NCBI GenBank assembly: GCA_002352375.1
Contig: DEIH01000069.1
Span: 1-5,252 of the forward strand
DNA length: 5,252 nucleotides
Direction: 5' to 3'
Source: Spirochaeta sp. UBA2779
GTDB taxonomy: Bacteria; Spirochaetota; Spirochaetia; DSM-2461
Shown here: piece by piece, positions 1 through 4,565 of the stretch
How positions within the stretch are numbered: position 1 is the first letter of the stretch
Layout of the letters: each line of letters opens with the position of its first letter
Notes under the pieces: generated by a model
The model's input: the letters and a program-made list of their open reading frames with translations, nothing else
Told to the model about the DNA's origin: nothing
Databases searched by the model: none
Position numbers and translations under genes: made by a program

Positions 1-1391
1 GAAGAAGAGTGCCGGATAACGTTACTCTCCAGATCTACAGCATAACTTAATAAGCGTTCTTCCCCCACGGACATGGAGGGCAGACGGATATCACCTCCGT
101 AAACTGATCCCTCAAACAGGGTTGCCGGACCTGCAGGGAGCTGGAGATCTGTATTGTTTGTTATCCTGACCCCTTTTAACGGTAATCCTTCCAGAACGCT
201 GCTGTCATAAATAGATAGATGCTCTGCTGGAATCGATGTCCCTATAATAGGCAACATGGCCGCTTCCCGGCGGGGCACAGAAACAGGTCTAGTTATGTTG
301 TAGAGGGACTCACCGTCAGACTGAGCAGCCGTTGTTACCCCCTGAGACAGACTCAGGGGCTTATCAATATCTGCTTCGAAATTGGATTCCTCCTCCCATG
401 ACAGCTGACTCTTATCCATGGAACTTGGTGCGGAACCCCGAACAGCCGGTGCTGCAGCCAGAGCCCTGTCCCTGTCATACAGCTGAGGTGTCACAGCACT
501 GCCGTACTCCTGACGAACCCTGGGACGTGGTACATAAATCGGAGAGTAGAGGTTCATAACAAAGGATATAGGTTGGCTGGAAGCCAGAGCCAGGGAAATC
601 TCTTTCCAGTCGTTCTCACCGGTATTTTCCACCATAGCCCAGCCCTGAAGCTGCGCCGTACCGTCATCCTCAAGTACCAGGCGATAACTGGTTTTCCACA
701 CAGGTACTTCCCGAATGTAAGAAACACTCACCCGGCGCTCCCCATCTCCACTGAAACGCAAAGTGAGGATTTTCTTATCTTCCTGCCGGTTCGCGGCAAT
801 CACCCTTAAAGCGGAATCCAAATCTGCCTGAACTACAGGATTGAGAAATTGCAGCGTTCTGATATCAGTCAGATCCACCTGACGGAATCCTTCAGCGTTT
901 ATCAGATTGATAACCGGTACCTGAATTGTCACACCTTCTGATACCCCGGCACGGTATTCAATGCCGACGATCGTACCCTCCCCTGAAACCGTACCCTCTA
1001 TGTGTACCTCTTCGCCCCGGGCCCGTTCCAGCAGTTGAGCCAGAGGAGGGTTGTCAGAGATGTTCAGTGAGAAGCTCCCCAGAATTCTATTCATGGGGTC
1101 TTTTGAGGGGTAAGTTACCGCTTCAACAAATCCTCCGTCATAATCCTGAAGAACCAGGCTTTTAAGAAGATCGTCCATATCATCTGCATCAAAAATAAGT
1201 GTAATATCAGCATCACCTTTCACTAAACCTTCATGCAGAAAATGGCCGACACCGGAACTGAACAGGGTTACCCCGGAAACCGGCAGCGAGTTATCACCCG
1301 ATGAACTGACAGACTGAGAGTTTCCCCGTGCAGATACTGCCATGAGATTAACGAGAATGAGCATCAGGGTAATAGACCGCTGTATATTCAT
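1..1391 (-). CDS. DUF4139 domain-containing exported protein (3' end beyond window)
   Basis: The frame is open for 463 codons from an ATG at 1391 to the left edge, so the C-terminus is missing. Residues 1-21 form a signal peptide: a short basic start, a hydrophobic core and a likely cut near VSA (residues 19-21). The DUF4139 signature begins around residues 225-275, with Y225, the VPVWKTSY stretch (229-236), the VENTGENDW stretch (254-262) and a following L-x-L-x strand. A second conserved block follows at about 365-455: VPRREAAMLPI, then the VRITNNTDLQLPAGPATLFEG stretch and GGDIRLP. A linker rich in A, S and Q (about 300-360) separates them. DUF4139 proteins are envelope-associated and mostly uncharacterised; a link to mucoidy inhibition is known only from a distant relative. 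The start is supported by GGAGG at 1397-1401, five bases upstream. It lies 87 bp behind the SEC-C gene on the same strand, with no terminator or clear promoter seen between, so read-through is possible. Family members are usually longer, so some 150-250 residues may be missing. Confidence 0.85.
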   Translation of the reverse strand, partial: MNIQRSITLMLILVNLMAVSARGNSQSVSSSGDNSLPVSGVTLFSSGVGHFLHEGLVKGDADITLIFDADDMDDLLKSLVLQDYDGGFVEAVTYPSKDPMNRILGSFSLNISDNPPLAQLLERARGEEVHIEGTVSGEGTIVGIEYRAGVSEGVTIQVPVINLINAEGFRQVDLTDIRTLQFLNPVVQADLDSALRVIAANRQEDKKILTLRFSGDGERRVSVSYIREVPVWKTSYRLVLEDDGTAQLQGWAMVENTGENDWKEISLALASSQPISFVMNLYSPIYVPRPRVRQEYGSAVTPQLYDRDRALAAAPAVRGSAPSSMDKSQLSWEEESNFEADIDKPLSLSQGVTTAAQSDGESLYNITRPVSVPRREAAMLPIIGTSIPAEHLSIYDSSVLEGLPLKGVRITNNTDLQLPAGPATLFEGSVYGGDIRLPSMSVGEERLLSYAVDLESNVIRHSS

Positions 1392-1478
1392 GGATTCCTC
1401 CGTCCCTTCAAGAGTATTAAGCAATATTTACCGACAAGCTTTTTTAAGACCAAGGATTCCCGGACTGTTAACTGCTAC

Positions 1479-1787
1479 TCAGACAGCTCCGCGTCTGGGG
1501 ATATTGGAATGGGTATCTTTACCTGTACGGGCTTTACCTCCGCCCTGATGAATATCGCGTTTTTGTTTCTTACTTTTTAAAGCAGCATCGGCTGATTCAT
1601 CCTCAGGGTTCTCTTCAGCCGCTGCCAGAGCCGCTTCCCGTTCTTTTGCGGCCTTGGTCAGTTCTGCGTGTTTTGCAGCTTCATCTTCGGCCAGGTGGCA
1701 TTTTTTGTACTTCTTCCCTGAGCCGCATGGGCAGAGATCATTTCTACCGGTGGTTTTTAGACGTTCGTCATAATCTGATACGTTCAT
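1479..1787 (-). CDS. Small SEC-C motif zinc-binding protein
   Basis: This 102-residue protein carries a complete SEC-C motif near its N-terminus. The likely zinc ligands are C19, C21, C30 and H31 within GRNDLCPCGSGKKYKKCH. In SecA this motif binds zinc and contacts SecB and the ribosome; in small stand-alone proteins its job is generally unknown. Residues 33-70 are rich in A, E and K and probably form a helix or coiled coil. Residues 72-100 form a basic, glycine-containing tail (KSKKQKRD, GGGKARTGKD) that could bind nucleic acid or a ribosome, though this is inference. The gene starts 34 bp after the lipoprotein stop on the same strand. There is no obvious Shine-Dalgarno sequence before the ATG at 1787, so it may be weakly expressed or depend on read-through from upstream. 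The zinc motif makes a coding call secure; the function is not known. Confidence 0.8.
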   Translation of the reverse strand: MNVSDYDERLKTTGRNDLCPCGSGKKYKKCHLAEDEAAKHAELTKAAKEREAALAAAEENPEDESADAALKSKKQKRDIHQGGGKARTGKDTHSNIPRRGAV

Positions 1788-1821
1788 AATCTATATTGTA
1801 ATACATTGATGCCGCTTAGTC

Positions 1822-2742
1822 TCAGAAATCCGGTACCCCTGGTGGAAATCCATCCCATATCTCAATATCATCCACCCATTGGGTAAGAGGATATTTTCCG
1901 GAATAGGTGGTGAAAAGCATAATTCTGTCAATCGGCTTCTTTCGTTTGTTTGGACCATGATAGTCAGCAATGACATCGCCGTTCACAGCCCACCAGAACC
2001 GACCATCATTTTCCCGGCTGCGATGCCAGAAAAACTCCACCTTGAACCACTCATCTTCAGGGACTGGTATACTTCGATTTTCTATAGCCCAGTATTCCCG
2101 GTACCTCCCATAATTGTCTTTGGCAACGTTATCTCCATGGACATACCAGTAAGGGATACCTTCTTCCACATATACATAAACTGCAGTTCTATAATCACCG
2201 GATGTTTTCCACTCGAAAAAGGTGCACCATCCATCATCATCAGTTCCATCACCAAGAACCTCTCCAATATTATCCGGAAATCTCAACCAGTAACTGATGT
2301 AAAGATCCCCGTCTTCAACTGCGTCCAAAAAGATATACGGATCTTGAGTCCACTCATGTTGATCTTTAAGAATTGTTGACTGCATAACCCTGCTGGAATT
2401 CCCGCTATGCCCCTTAACAGTAACAATTTCATTGTGAATAAACTCACGGGAATCATTCCAGCTGTCGACGAGCACCTGAAACGTACCTGTTGTTCTCCAT
2501 AGATTAATCGGCCAGAAAAAGTTCTCATAATCAGATCCCTTAATATCCTGAAACCAGGTAGCACCTTCATCATTGTACAAGTCTCCCAGATAAACACCCT
2601 TTTCAAAACCGGATTGGAATAAAAGATTTGCAGTATTAGCGCTGTAAACATCTGGAGTAGCTCCATCGGCTGCATCTGTATAGCTGCTGCATGAAAGAGA
2701 TAACACCACGATTATCAGCGCAAAAAATATAAGAGCTCTCAT
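1822..2742 (-). CDS. Secreted lipoprotein with a concanavalin-A-like / polysaccharide-lyase-like fold
   Basis: This 306-residue protein begins with a hydrophobic signal (residues 3-16) ending in LSLSC, with C18 the probable lipidated cysteine. Serine at -3 departs from the strict lipobox, but spirochaetal lipoboxes are known to be loose. The mature part is rich in W, Y and acidic residues and arranged as alternating beta strands, as expected of a jelly roll. Examples are DLYISYWLRFPD (146-157), WCTFFEWKTSG (172-182), the IPYWYVHGD strand (196-204), WFKVEFFWHRS (232-242), RFWWAVNGDVIADY (248-261) and the closing QWVDDIEIWDGFP (288-300). The W-x-VNG-D strand and the final W-DDIE-W strand recall heparin-lyase-like and glucuronan-lyase-like families. 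I see this as fold resemblance only and cannot name a catalytic residue or substrate. A polysaccharide-binding role is equally possible. The ATG at 2742 is the first start in frame and is preceded by almost no leader. It is the first of three genes on this strand. Confidence 0.72.
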   Translation of the reverse strand: MRALIFFALIIVVLSLSCSSYTDAADGATPDVYSANTANLLFQSGFEKGVYLGDLYNDEGATWFQDIKGSDYENFFWPINLWRTTGTFQVLVDSWNDSREFIHNEIVTVKGHSGNSSRVMQSTILKDQHEWTQDPYIFLDAVEDGDLYISYWLRFPDNIGEVLGDGTDDDGWCTFFEWKTSGDYRTAVYVYVEEGIPYWYVHGDNVAKDNYGRYREYWAIENRSIPVPEDEWFKVEFFWHRSRENDGRFWWAVNGDVIADYHGPNKRKKPIDRIMLFTTYSGKYPLTQWVDDIEIWDGFPPGVPDF

Positions 2743-2757
2743 AGGCCCGAGTGTAAC

Positions 2758-2787
2758 ATAATAACCTGATTATTCCTGTTGTTTCAA
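2758..2787 (-). promoter_or_regulatory. Sigma70-like promoter for the lipoprotein gene, with a very short leader
   Basis: On the minus strand a TTGAAA -35 box (2787-2782) and a TATTAT -10 box (2763-2758) are separated by 18 bp; each matches its consensus at five of six positions. Only 15 bases separate the -10 box from the ATG, so the mRNA leader should be about 7-9 nt. There is no Shine-Dalgarno sequence in it. Confidence 0.55.
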
Positions 2788-2817
2788 TTTGATCCTTATC
2801 AAAATCTCTCTTTTATC

Positions 2818-2882
2818 ACTGTGTATCTATTTGACACAGTACACCGTGGGAATCAGATTTGGATCGGTTCATATTGACACAG
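2818..2882. repeat. Inverted repeat plus a 43-bp-spaced direct repeat in the divergent region
   Basis: A perfect inverted repeat with arms ACTGTGT (2818-2824) and ACACAGT (2834-2840) has a 9-base gap. The nine-base word TTGACACAG, which contains the right arm, occurs at 2831-2839 and again at 2874-2882, 43 bp apart or about four helical turns. A further degenerate half-site CTGTAT lies at 2896-2901. Repeated half-sites on one face of the helix suggest a binding site for a dimeric regulator. They would lie about 115-175 bp upstream of the predicted sigma54 start, a usual place for enhancer sites. TTGACA is also a perfect sigma70 -35 hexamer, so part of this may be promoter sequence. Confidence 0.4.
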
Positions 2883-2902
2883 GAAGGTAAAAAGACTGTA
2901 TT
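2874..2902 (+). promoter_or_regulatory. Possible sigma70-type promoter toward the Hsp20 operon
   Basis: A consensus TTGACA (2874-2879) is followed after 17 bp by TGTATT (2897-2902), which matches the -10 consensus at four of six positions. It would give a leader of about 110 nt. It overlaps the second TTGACACAG copy, so it cannot be told apart from a regulator site by eye. Confidence 0.3.
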
Positions 2903-2904
2903 CT

Positions 2905-2957
2905 CAGATCTAATTAAAATTAGTATATTTATTTATATAACAACATTTTAAATGAAC
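2905..2957. other. AT-rich segment with short palindromes
   Basis: This is a markedly AT-rich block in the divergent region. It contains a perfect palindrome CTAATT-aa-AATTAG (2910-2923) and TATAT/ATATA arms (2924-2928 and 2935-2939). It lies between the repeated half-sites and the sigma54-like element, where intrinsic bending or a nucleoid protein would help bring an activator to the promoter. No coding potential is visible. Confidence 0.3.
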
Positions 2958-2968
2958 AATCAGGCTAC

Positions 2969-2985
2969 TTGGCACAATTGATGCT
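2969..2985 (+). promoter_or_regulatory. Sigma54 (RpoN)-type -24/-12 promoter candidate for the Hsp20 operon
   Basis: The sequence TTGGCACAATTGATGCT matches the RpoN consensus YTGGCACG-N4-TTGCW at 11 of its 13 specified positions. The invariant GG (2971-2972) and GC (2983-2984) have the required 12-base offset. Transcription would begin near 2995, leaving a leader of about 27 nt that ends in a strong ribosome site. An AT-rich stretch (2905-2957) lies upstream and could bend toward the repeats at 2818-2882. A sigma70 reading of the same bases (TTGGCA with TATATA at 2994-2999) has a poor 19-bp spacer. Confidence 0.5.
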
Positions 2986-3021
2986 CCCTATAGTATATAA
3001 CATGTTCCCAGGAGGTAGATT

Positions 3022-3480
3022 ATGGAACTGACGAAAAGCTCTCCCCGTAAGGCTCCCGATTCATGGAACAATCTGATGAGTCTTCAGCAGGAAATCAATT
3101 CACTATTTGAAAATGATTTCTTTCCGGCATCCGACGGCCTGTTCGACCGAAATTACAGTCCGGCTGTGGATGTAGTTGAAAATCCGGATGAGTACCTTGT
3201 TTCCTGTGAATTACCGGGAATGGCGGAGGCGGACATCGATGTACAGGTTACCGACAATGTTCTTACCATCAAGGGTGAAAAAAAGAACGATGGTACAGAT
3301 ACCGGGAAACGATGGTACAAGAGGGAAACCTGGTACGGTAGTTTTCAAAGAACCATTCCGCTGCCTTCAGGTATCGAGAGTGATAAGATTCGAGGAGAAT
3401 TGGAAAATGGAATGCTCAGACTGACTCTCCCAAAACGGGAAGAAGTAAAACCGAAGCAGATTTCGGTAAAAGTAAAGTAG
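3022..3480 (+). CDS. hsp20: Hsp20 / alpha-crystallin small heat shock protein (long form)
   Basis: Small heat shock proteins are ATP-independent chaperones that hold unfolding proteins in the cytoplasm. This 152-residue protein has an N-terminal arm (1-45) with the hydrophobic NLMSLQQEINSLF segment. The alpha-crystallin domain (about 46-138) opens with SPAVDVVENPDEY and continues through ELPGM (63-67), the G-S-F-x-R strand (106-110) and the hallmark G-x-L in NGMLRLTLPK (G130, L132). A C-terminal extension carries the I-x-V anchor (I147, V149) that locks oligomers together. All landmarks of a functional family member are present and the length is typical. AGGAGGT at 3010-3016, five bases before the ATG, fixes the start. 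It is the first gene of a two-gene operon; the second gene's ribosome site overlaps its stop codon. A sigma54-like element lies just upstream. I found no CIRCE element. Confidence 0.95.
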   Translation: MELTKSSPRKAPDSWNNLMSLQQEINSLFENDFFPASDGLFDRNYSPAVDVVENPDEYLVSCELPGMAEADIDVQVTDNVLTIKGEKKNDGTDTGKRWYKRETWYGSFQRTIPLPSGIESDKIRGELENGMLRLTLPKREEVKPKQISVKVK

Positions 3481-3485
3481 GAGGT
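3479..3485 (+). promoter_or_regulatory. Ribosome binding site overlapping the upstream stop codon
   Basis: AGGAGGT begins on the second base of the first Hsp20 gene's TAG stop (3478-3480) and lies five bases before the ATG at 3491. This tight arrangement favours translational coupling and a fixed ratio of the two chaperones. Confidence 0.7.
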
Positions 3486-3490
3486 ACAGG

Positions 3491-3841
3491 ATGAAAAACA
3501 TTGAAGAGAAGAAAGACCTTCGCCGCAGCCATTACGATATCCGGGAAGAAACTGAGAGTATTGTCATGCGCCTGGAAATGCCCGGAGTAAACAAGTCCGG
3601 TCTGAATATTAATGTTGAAGGAGACAAGCTTGTTATTGACGGCCAGCGCATTAAAGATACAAAAAAAGGCGACTGGCTGGTACATGAAATCCATCCTGGA
3701 GACTTCCATATGGAGTACACCATAGATAAAACCATCGATCGCGGAAGTATTGAAGCAGCGTTGAGCCAGGGAGTTCTGACTTTAATCCTCGGCCTCTCTG
3801 AAGCCGTTAAACCGCGAAAGATAGAAGTAATCAGCAAGTAA
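3491..3841 (+). CDS. Hsp20-family small heat shock protein (short form)
   Basis: This 116-residue protein is an alpha-crystallin domain with almost no N-terminal arm; the domain begins by about residue 13. It has the LEMPGV motif (28-33), INVEGDKLVIDG strands (40-51), a G-D-F strand (70-72), G-x-L as GVLTL (G94, L96) and a C-terminal I-x-V (I111, V113). The N-terminal arm of this family drives oligomer growth and substrate binding, so a form without it may cap or co-assemble with the 152-residue partner; that role is inference. The two proteins are clearly diverged, so this is an old pair rather than a fresh duplication. I recall leptospires having a comparable Hsp15/Hsp20 pair. The stop is followed by a stem-loop at 3865-3906. 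Confidence 0.93.
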   Translation: MKNIEEKKDLRRSHYDIREETESIVMRLEMPGVNKSGLNINVEGDKLVIDGQRIKDTKKGDWLVHEIHPGDFHMEYTIDKTIDRGSIEAALSQGVLTLILGLSEAVKPRKIEVISK

Positions 3842-3864
3842 AAAAATGTACTCGGGATGTTTAC

Positions 3865-3906
3865 AGCTCCTGCTTAGATGACAGCCTAGCCGTCTTTGCG
3901 GGAGCT
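3865..3906 (+). other. Long stem-loop after the Hsp20 operon
   Basis: Arms AGCTCCTGC (3865-3873) and GCGGGAGCT (3898-3906) pair over nine bases with one G-T wobble. Within the 24-base loop, GAC (3880-3882) and GTC (3892-3894) can form a small second hairpin. There is no U-run directly after it; the first T-tract (3926-3931) is about 20 bases further on. It may be an mRNA 3'-end stabiliser or an imperfect terminator. Confidence 0.5.
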
Positions 3907-3942
3907 AAATAGTTATAATTAAAAGTTTTTTAAAGTAGTGAC

Positions 3943-3971
3943 TTGATATATTACTTATTTAGTAATATATA
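3943..3971 (+). promoter_or_regulatory. Core promoter of the IscA-like operon
   Basis: TTGATA (3943-3948) and TATATA (3966-3971) are separated by an ideal 17 bp, and each matches its consensus well (five and four of six). Transcription would begin near 3978, giving a leader of about 22 nt ending in GGAGGAA. The palindrome at 3946-3970 covers almost the whole element, so a bound protein would block RNA polymerase. Confidence 0.55.
3946..3970. promoter_or_regulatory. 25-bp palindromic operator, IscR/Rrf2-like
   Basis: Perfect ten-base arms ATATATTACT (3946-3955) and AGTAATATAT (3961-3970) flank a five-base centre, TATTT. Its length and its ATA...ACT-N5-AGT...TAT skeleton agree with the E. coli IscR type 1 consensus as I recall it (18 of 25 positions). 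It overlaps the promoter of an iron-sulfur carrier gene, which is where IscR represses. The inner G and C bases of the E. coli site are replaced by A/T, so the cognate protein may be another Rrf2-family member. Confidence 0.5.
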
Positions 3972-3988
3972 TAAAAGAGATCTTTTAT

Positions 3989-3995
3989 GGAGGAA
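3989..3995 (+). promoter_or_regulatory. Ribosome binding site that sets the IscA-like start
   Basis: GGAGGAA lies just ahead of the ATG at 4000, with six bases between the GGAGG core and the start codon. The same frame is open back to a TTG at 3943, but that start would sit inside the promoter and lacks a ribosome site. Confidence 0.75.
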
Positions 3996-3999
3996 TCAT

Positions 4000-4326
4000 A
4001 TGACTGAATTACTCAGCATTACAGATAAAGCCAAGGGCCAGCTTCAAACTCTGGATGTAAACCAGGCCAGTTTTCTACGCCTTTGGGTGGGAGAGGGGGG
4101 CTGTTCAGGGATGTCCTACCAGGCTGTTATTGATGATAATGCGACACCCCTGGATGTTATTCTCTATCAGGATGATGACATCAAGGTTGTATCTGATAAC
4201 AGCAGCAGACTTTATCTGGAGGGTATAACCATCGACTACGAGGACGATCTGGTAAAATCCGGTTTTCGTTTCATCAACCCCAATGCTGTAAAAACCTGTG
4301 GCTGCGGCGGCAGTTTTCAGGCTTGA
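4000..4326 (+). CDS. A-type iron-sulfur cluster carrier (HesB/IscA/ErpA/SufA family)
   Basis: A-type carriers accept iron or Fe-S clusters from the assembly scaffold and pass them to target proteins in the cytoplasm. This 108-residue protein is the usual length and keeps the three conserved cysteine ligands: C35 in GGCSGMSY, and C100 and C102 in the C-terminal TCGCGGSF. The preceding FRFINPNAV is also typical. The opening ITDKAKGQL segment matches the family N-terminus. Which of IscA, ErpA or SufA it corresponds to cannot be decided by eye, so no symbol is given. The start is the ATG at 4000, set by GGAGGAA at 3989-3995. A 72-residue gene follows only four bases after the stop, so the two are almost certainly co-transcribed. 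Regulation by an Fe-S-sensing repressor is suggested by the palindrome over the promoter. No iscU, iscS or suf gene is in the window. Confidence 0.93.
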   Translation: MTELLSITDKAKGQLQTLDVNQASFLRLWVGEGGCSGMSYQAVIDDNATPLDVILYQDDDIKVVSDNSSRLYLEGITIDYEDDLVKSGFRFINPNAVKTCGCGGSFQA

Positions 4327-4330
4327 ACAC

Positions 4331-4549
4331 ATGAGCGTAATGAACATTCAGGAACAGCTCACCGGGGGCGAGTCAATATACTGCATCAACGAAGCCCAGA
4401 TGACCAGAACGGCTGATTTAATGGATGGTAGTAACGAAATCGGTATACACCTGAGAGCAGTTCTGGAGAATCTGGAGAGAGAGCTGGACAGAAATGAACT
4501 GGCGGCACTTTCCTTCCGCATTATAGAAAGACTGAACACGGGGAAGTGA
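4331..4549 (+). CDS. Small conserved-looking protein of unknown function, in an operon with the IscA-like gene
   Basis: I do not recognise this 72-residue protein. It starts four bases after the IscA-like stop codon, in a different frame, which argues for a real co-transcribed gene. Two starts are possible: the ATG at 4331 or one three codons later at 4340; neither has a strong ribosome site, so it may depend on coupling to the upstream gene. The sequence is soluble, with no signal or membrane segment. Its middle and C-terminal parts (about 36-68) look like two amphipathic helices (HLRAVLENLERELDRNE and LAALSFRIIERL), with one cysteine at residue 18. It is too small for an enzyme and could be a partner or adaptor for Fe-S delivery, which is guessed from position only. 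It ends 16 bases before the converging maturase gene. Confidence 0.65.
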   Translation: MSVMNIQEQLTGGESIYCINEAQMTRTADLMDGSNEIGIHLRAVLENLERELDRNELAALSFRIIERLNTGK

Positions 4550-4565
4550 GAATCCCCTGATACGA

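Noticed and set aside
1879..2379. 166-codon plus-strand open frame
   Set aside because: It lies wholly antisense to the lipoprotein gene, has no ribosome site and reads as low-similarity sequence; the minus-strand frame has a signal peptide and fold-like pattern.
2831..2836. First TTGACA as a sigma70 -35 box
   Set aside because: No acceptable -10 hexamer 16-18 bp downstream; it is better explained as part of the repeat.
2743..3021. CIRCE element or ROSE/fourU RNA thermometer for the Hsp20 operon
   Set aside because: No TTAGCACTC-type inverted repeat; only a four-base CTCC (2984-2987) can pair with the ribosome site, which is too little for a thermometer.
3914..3919. Perfect TATAAT as a promoter for the IscA-like operon
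   Set aside because: No -35-like hexamer at 16-18 bp upstream, and that position falls in the stem-loop; the TTGATA-17-TATATA pair is better placed.
3943..3999. Upstream TTG start for the IscA-like protein, adding 19 residues
   Set aside because: It would lie in the promoter and operator and lacks a ribosome site; the family N-terminus begins at the ATG at 4000, which has GGAGGAA.
4540..4557. GGGGA/TCCCC hairpin at the convergent gene ends as a bidirectional terminator
   Set aside because: Only five base pairs and no T-tract on either strand; it may be chance.
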